NCBI RefSeq assembly: GCF_045277565.1
Contig: NZ_CP123586.1
Span: 120,396 to 184,395, forward strand
DNA length: 64,000 nucleotides
Direction: 5' to 3'
Source: Aliisedimentitalea scapharcae
GTDB lineage: Bacteria; Pseudomonadota; Alphaproteobacteria; Rhodobacterales; Rhodobacteraceae
Shown one piece after another: positions 59,301 to 63,179 of the stretch (its first letter is position 1; each line of letters starts with the position of its first letter). Both the position numbers and the translations under genes were made by a program. Below the pieces are notes generated by a model, which saw only the letters and a list, made by a program, of their open reading frames with translations, made no database searches and had not been told where the DNA came from.

Positions 59301-62300
59301 CGGTATCAAACGCCTCACCGCCGTCAAAAGATGCGCCACTATTCGACACATACAAATCATTCAGACCAACCGATCCCAAAGACCACCCAAAGATCCCAGC
59401 CATGTCAATCTGCTGCATGTAGGATGTCGCTTCGACCGAAACGGTTTCCTGCCCATAGTAAGGGTCTGAGACATCTGCATTAAATGATGCATCCTGATTG
59501 ATCAGGGCACCGTCTTTTACGGTTGCTTTGGCAGTCGTGTTCTGGACCTGGAAGTTGACCGACCCGGCCACCGAAACATTATCACCCTTGGACGTAGACG
59601 AGGCCCAGCTGTTCAGGAAACCTGCCAGACCAAATGTGTTATCAACATACTGAGTAATCGCACCATAGCCCTCGGTCTTGAACAGATCGACAACTTCACC
59701 AGCAGTCGTCGGCAGAAACTGATCCAAGGTCTGGGCAAACGGATAGGTCACGCCACCAATCACCCGCGTCGCCCGCTTGGCATTCAACTCGGATCCGCCG
59801 TGAACCGTGGCCTCTGCATTATTGTCGGTGATATTCAGGATAACTGCGGCGCTGATTGTATTGGGTGCGCTTTGTTGGCCCGTATCATTTTCTTCCTGAG
59901 GTTCGGTGCTGGACTGGGCAAAAGCCTTGCTCAGATGTTCGATCTCAGCCTTGACTTCCAGATCTTCACCCGAGGTTAGAACCGCGGTGGAATGGACTTC
60001 GGTTGAAACGTCGTGATCATTGAAAGCAAAGGCAAGGGCCACAGCCGCATTAAGACTGTTGGGGTCGGCACCTGCTTCGGACATCGCCTGATTTGTCGTG
60101 GCTTCGTCCGATATGCGACCCATGAGATTTGAAAAGATATTGCCGAGGATCGAGTCGTTGACGTTGTAACCATCGGGAGAATTCGACCCATCAGAGCTCG
60201 CAGAGCTGAGACCTGCACCAGCTTCGGAGGTGGTTTCGACGGCAAGATTGGCACCAACGCCTACGCCGGTGGCAAAACCAGGATCCAAGATATGCGCCGC
60301 GCTCAGCGTAAAGTCATTCCCGGTTACGGTTCCAAGATCAATTGCAACACCCGCGAGTGCCTCATTTTCCGTCTCGGCAAGCATGATCGTCTGGCCGTCA
60401 GCACCAAACCCGGTGCGGGCACCACCGTCCAGATTGAATTCGTTGGTCCCCATAATGACGTAGTAGGTATTGCCATCGACCAGCCCGCCAATCGACGATC
60501 CGGCACCTGCCTGATAGATCACCGACTGTCCCAGAGGATAGGTTTGGTCCACCAAAGAGAACCCTACACCGGTTCCTGTCAGCGCCCCATTGGGTAGCGT
60601 GATCTCATTCCCGACAACGTCGACTGATGAGAAAGACTTGTTGTTTGTATCCGGATAGATTGGGCTGGTCGCGGTGCCATTGAATTCGACTAGGTCGACA
60701 GCTTCACCACGGAATACACTGTCCTCGAAAAGAGCAAGCTGAATATAATCCGGGTCGGAAGAATCCTTGAGAACAAAGTAGGATTTGCCATCAATCAGGC
60801 CACCGATATTCGCGCCGCGGCTGGATGTATAGGTCACCACATCTTCGGTTGCCAGCGCATTTGGTCCAACATAGATCCTGTCGTTAACCAGATCGACATA
60901 ACCGCGTTCACCGACCCCTGCCCGCGGGTCGAATTCCAGTTTGACCACCGCACCAGGTTCACCGCGGCTGATGACGGTTCCGTGGATATCTGTGTGGACG
61001 TCGGCGTCAGAAAGTTCGATCGCCAGAGACGCCCCGACGGCGCCCGACGAATAGAGACCCGAGGAGGCCGACGCCTGAGAGTCGACTTCACCACCGGCCA
61101 GCAGATTCGCGGTCAGCCCCGCCTCTACAACCGCGTTTTCAGCTAAAGTCAGCGTAGATGACAACGTTGAACGCGCAACTGCGAGCGACAAGGAAACCTG
61201 CGAGTTCGGACCGGTTGGCACATCGCCAAGGCCTGTGTTGGTTTCGGCGGTCATATTCGCCGTCGAAGACGCATCAGATGTGATGACGACAAAGCCGTCA
61301 GAATAGATGTCCGCAAACTCTCCGATGTCCACAGTGGCAATTGCCGTGGAGTCGGCCCAGCCCAAACTCGCCAATGCAAATCCGGCCGCACCTGAGGCAT
61401 TGGTCACTGAATTGGCATAAATGCCGACGCCACTGTGACCGGTGATCTCAGCCCGCTGTCCCACGGTAACGCTGGCTTCGGTTTTCTTGACCAAAACCTG
61501 GAACGGAAATGTCAGAATATCCGCGACCTGACTCAGCAACGGGCCGACAAGATTGTTGTTCAATGCCGACGAAATTTCGAGCTGCTCGGCAAAGGTGCGC
61601 TCTTCGGCCTGTGCAATCAGATACACACCGCCGGCTTCAATTCTGGTATCGTCCCCAATATCGATTGTCGCTTCTTTTGACGACGGAAAGATCGGGGCAA
61701 GGTTCTCCAGTTCGGCAGTGCCGATGCGACGACTGCGAAATTCGATAAAGCCATCTTCGGAGGTGTCCCCCACGATCGAGACGGAATCATTCACTGTAAT
61801 CTCTTCGGCAATCACCTGCATTGAACCGCTGTCGCCGAGATCAATGCTGCCCGAAAAGACAACAGAATCCTCACCCCCATCAGCGGCAAAGGTCTCGGCA
61901 CCGTCAAATTCACCATAGATATTCAGGGATGCATCCCAATTTGCCGAGAGGCTCTGAACATCCAGAGAATCTGACCCCGAGCCCAGATTGATCGTCAGCG
62001 AGGAAGTCGGGTTTGCAAATGTGATATTTTCAAAAGTCGGAATCAACCCACCGGTCGTTCCGATATACATGTCGTCCGCACCCGAGGCGCGCAGGACCGC
62101 AGTGTCAGCATGCGCCGACAAATCGATCACAAGATCATCTGTGGCATTGTTCTGGGTAATCGGTTCCAATCCGCGATAGACCAGATCGGTACCGTCCAAT
62201 GTTATGTGACCGTCGTTGGCGTTCTCGGCCGCATAAACAATGCTGGAAAAAGACCCATCAAGTATCAGACTGTCAAATTCCCCGTCACCCCCATCAATCT

Positions 62301-62982
62301 CGATTGACTTGGCCAATTCGTCGGCTGCGACGGTAAAGGTGTCATCACCGTGCGTTCCCACGAGGCTTTCAAAGCCTGTGAAATCGATCGTAAAGAACGC
62401 GGCCTCATCCCCGTTGGCGTCTTCGAGTTTGACCGTCGCGCTCCCCGAGGCACCTTCGTCGGTTACATCTTCGATCAGCCAGTCGGTCGACGTACTCAGA
62501 ACGTCATCCCCTGCCCCGCCGAATATCTCAAGACGGTCAACCCCACCACCGCCCGTAATGGTGAATACGGGAAGCTTTGCAGTCTCTCGAACCAGCTCAA
62601 AGAACGAGACTGCATCTATTTGGATATGGTTAAGGTTGACGTTCGTTCCCGAAGGCCCAGATCGCGCATCTATGTGAATTTCGGATCTCAAGGGCGCGGT
62701 ATGGGACCCACCGAATGCCTGGGCAATTTGAGATCCACTTGAATTGAGCGCCCGGATCGCGTTGCCACTTTCGTAATCGAAAGCGTCGATCCTCAGGGTG
62801 CCTTCGTCGGCTAGGAGGGCATCAGCCATTGATATCGTAAAGTCGGCAGCCAGCAGAAGCCTGGGCTCAAGTTGCTCGACAACAGCTTGTTTGCCACGGG
62901 ATTCTGAGGCCCGAGAATTTCTGATAAAACGGCGTCGCTTGGAAGAAAGAAACTTTCGACCCGGCAAAAACGGGAATGACAC
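38383..62982 (-). CDS. Giant LEPR-XLL / beta-repeat / RTX surface or secreted protein, 8199 residues
   Basis: One unbroken 24.6-kb frame, roughly 0.8 MDa. Order: a basic N-terminus with LEPRLLLAA (38-46); a Gly/Asp-rich domain (about 50-430); a vast beta-repeat body with recurring units such as [20 protein letters not shown] and [19 protein letters not shown]; Calx-beta-like modules near 5400-5750; RTX nonapeptide clusters (about 6330-7080); six DUF11-like repeats of about 134 residues (about 7200-8013); and a TPGFWK terminal domain. The GTG start at 62982 is forced because an in-frame TAA directly precedes it, and AAGGGGGG lies upstream. No ordinary signal peptide is seen. It is most likely a calcium-stabilised adhesin or matrix protein exported by the trio downstream. 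Confidence 0.92.
   Translation of the reverse strand: [8199 protein letters not shown]
38386..38943 (-). other. TPGFWK-type C-terminal domain of the giant protein
   Basis: About the last 185 residues begin [20 protein letters not shown], a motif seen near the end of other large secreted bacterial and archaeal proteins. The extreme C-terminus ([16 protein letters not shown]) is small and hydrophobic with few charges, which could be an export signal. Confidence 0.6.
38944..41376 (-). repeat. Six DUF11-like repeats with EF-hand-like loops
   Basis: Six units of about 134 residues start near 41365, 40958, 40558, 40150, 39747 and 39358. Each opens with a form of LxKAxNAxDP.NPTxAEDA, has WTYLVSNxG in the middle and ends NxATVxAxD. 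Three carry a full DxNNDGxxDxxE-type loop (such as [13 protein letters not shown]) and the others a shorter [12 protein letters not shown] form, so calcium binding is likely. The layout recalls stalk repeats of Gram-positive Sdr proteins. Confidence 0.8.
41740..43970 (-). repeat. RTX (haemolysin-type calcium-binding) repeat clusters
   Basis: Several clusters of GGxGxDxUx nonapeptides: [77 protein letters not shown]. They alternate with 40-90-residue spacers. In known RTX proteins these fold into beta rolls on meeting extracellular calcium after unfolded export. Confidence 0.9.
45780..46740 (-). other. Calx-beta-like region of the giant protein
   Basis: Two or three diverged modules with runs such as [39 protein letters not shown] and [16 protein letters not shown] resemble Calx-beta domains, which bind calcium or serve as rigid linkers. 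They sit between the beta-repeat body and the RTX part. The assignment is by pattern only. Confidence 0.5.
52020..53300 (-). repeat. Interspersed YxV...IxLA modules in the giant protein
   Basis: Four copies of a module with a Gly-rich lead, then Y-V/K-V, a short acidic loop, and I-x-L-A/Y appear here (for example [20 protein letters not shown] and [20 protein letters not shown]). Two more lie at about 60440-60860 ([28 protein letters not shown]). They interrupt the beta-repeat body and probably form separate small domains. Confidence 0.6.
53500..61450 (-). repeat. Long beta-repeat body of the giant protein
   Basis: Units of about 80-100 residues recur with the pattern small-hydrophobic strand, S/A-V-N-D/E-I, a loop, then A-x-I-x-x-S-x-I. 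Examples are [40 protein letters not shown] and [20 protein letters not shown]. At least sixteen are visible between about 55340 and 59000, with looser relatives on either side. The pattern is that of filamentous beta-helical adhesins. DNA copies are diverged, so this is not a recent tandem expansion. Limits are approximate. Confidence 0.7.
62845..62982 (-). other. LEPR-XLL-type N-terminal leader of the giant protein
   Basis: Residues 1-46. A cluster of Arg/Lys ([12 protein letters not shown]) is followed by [12 protein letters not shown]. The LEPRxLL motif recurs at the N-terminus of very large bacterial surface proteins, as I recall it. It is too short and too polar for a normal Sec signal peptide and may be a sorting or cleavage signal. 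Confidence 0.75.
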
Positions 62983-63179
62983 TTATCGGCCCCCCTTGAG
63001 GAGTGAGCTAACGCTCCCTCTGCTCAACGGGGGCGGTTGGGTAAAATCATGATTTGTCTGTCGCGCAATCTTTTTCCTAAAAGCTTAGACAGTTCAAAGC
63101 CTTTTGACTACTCTTTCTTTCTAGGCACCCAAATCGCCCGAATAAGAAAACAATTTCAACAATGAAAAGGCTACTGTTT
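62983..63179. promoter_or_regulatory. Divergent control region between the giant gene and the SapC gene
   Basis: 197 bases that must hold both promoters. It is AT-rich around 63055-63165. A run CAAGGGGGG upstream of the giant GTG is its ribosome site. A partly paired GGGAGC/GCTC element near 63000-63020 sits beside it. No clear -35/-10 pair can be named. Confidence 0.45.

Noticed and set aside
63024..63050. Eight-codon minus-strand leader ORF before the giant gene
   Set aside because: No ribosome site is visible and such short ORFs arise by chance.
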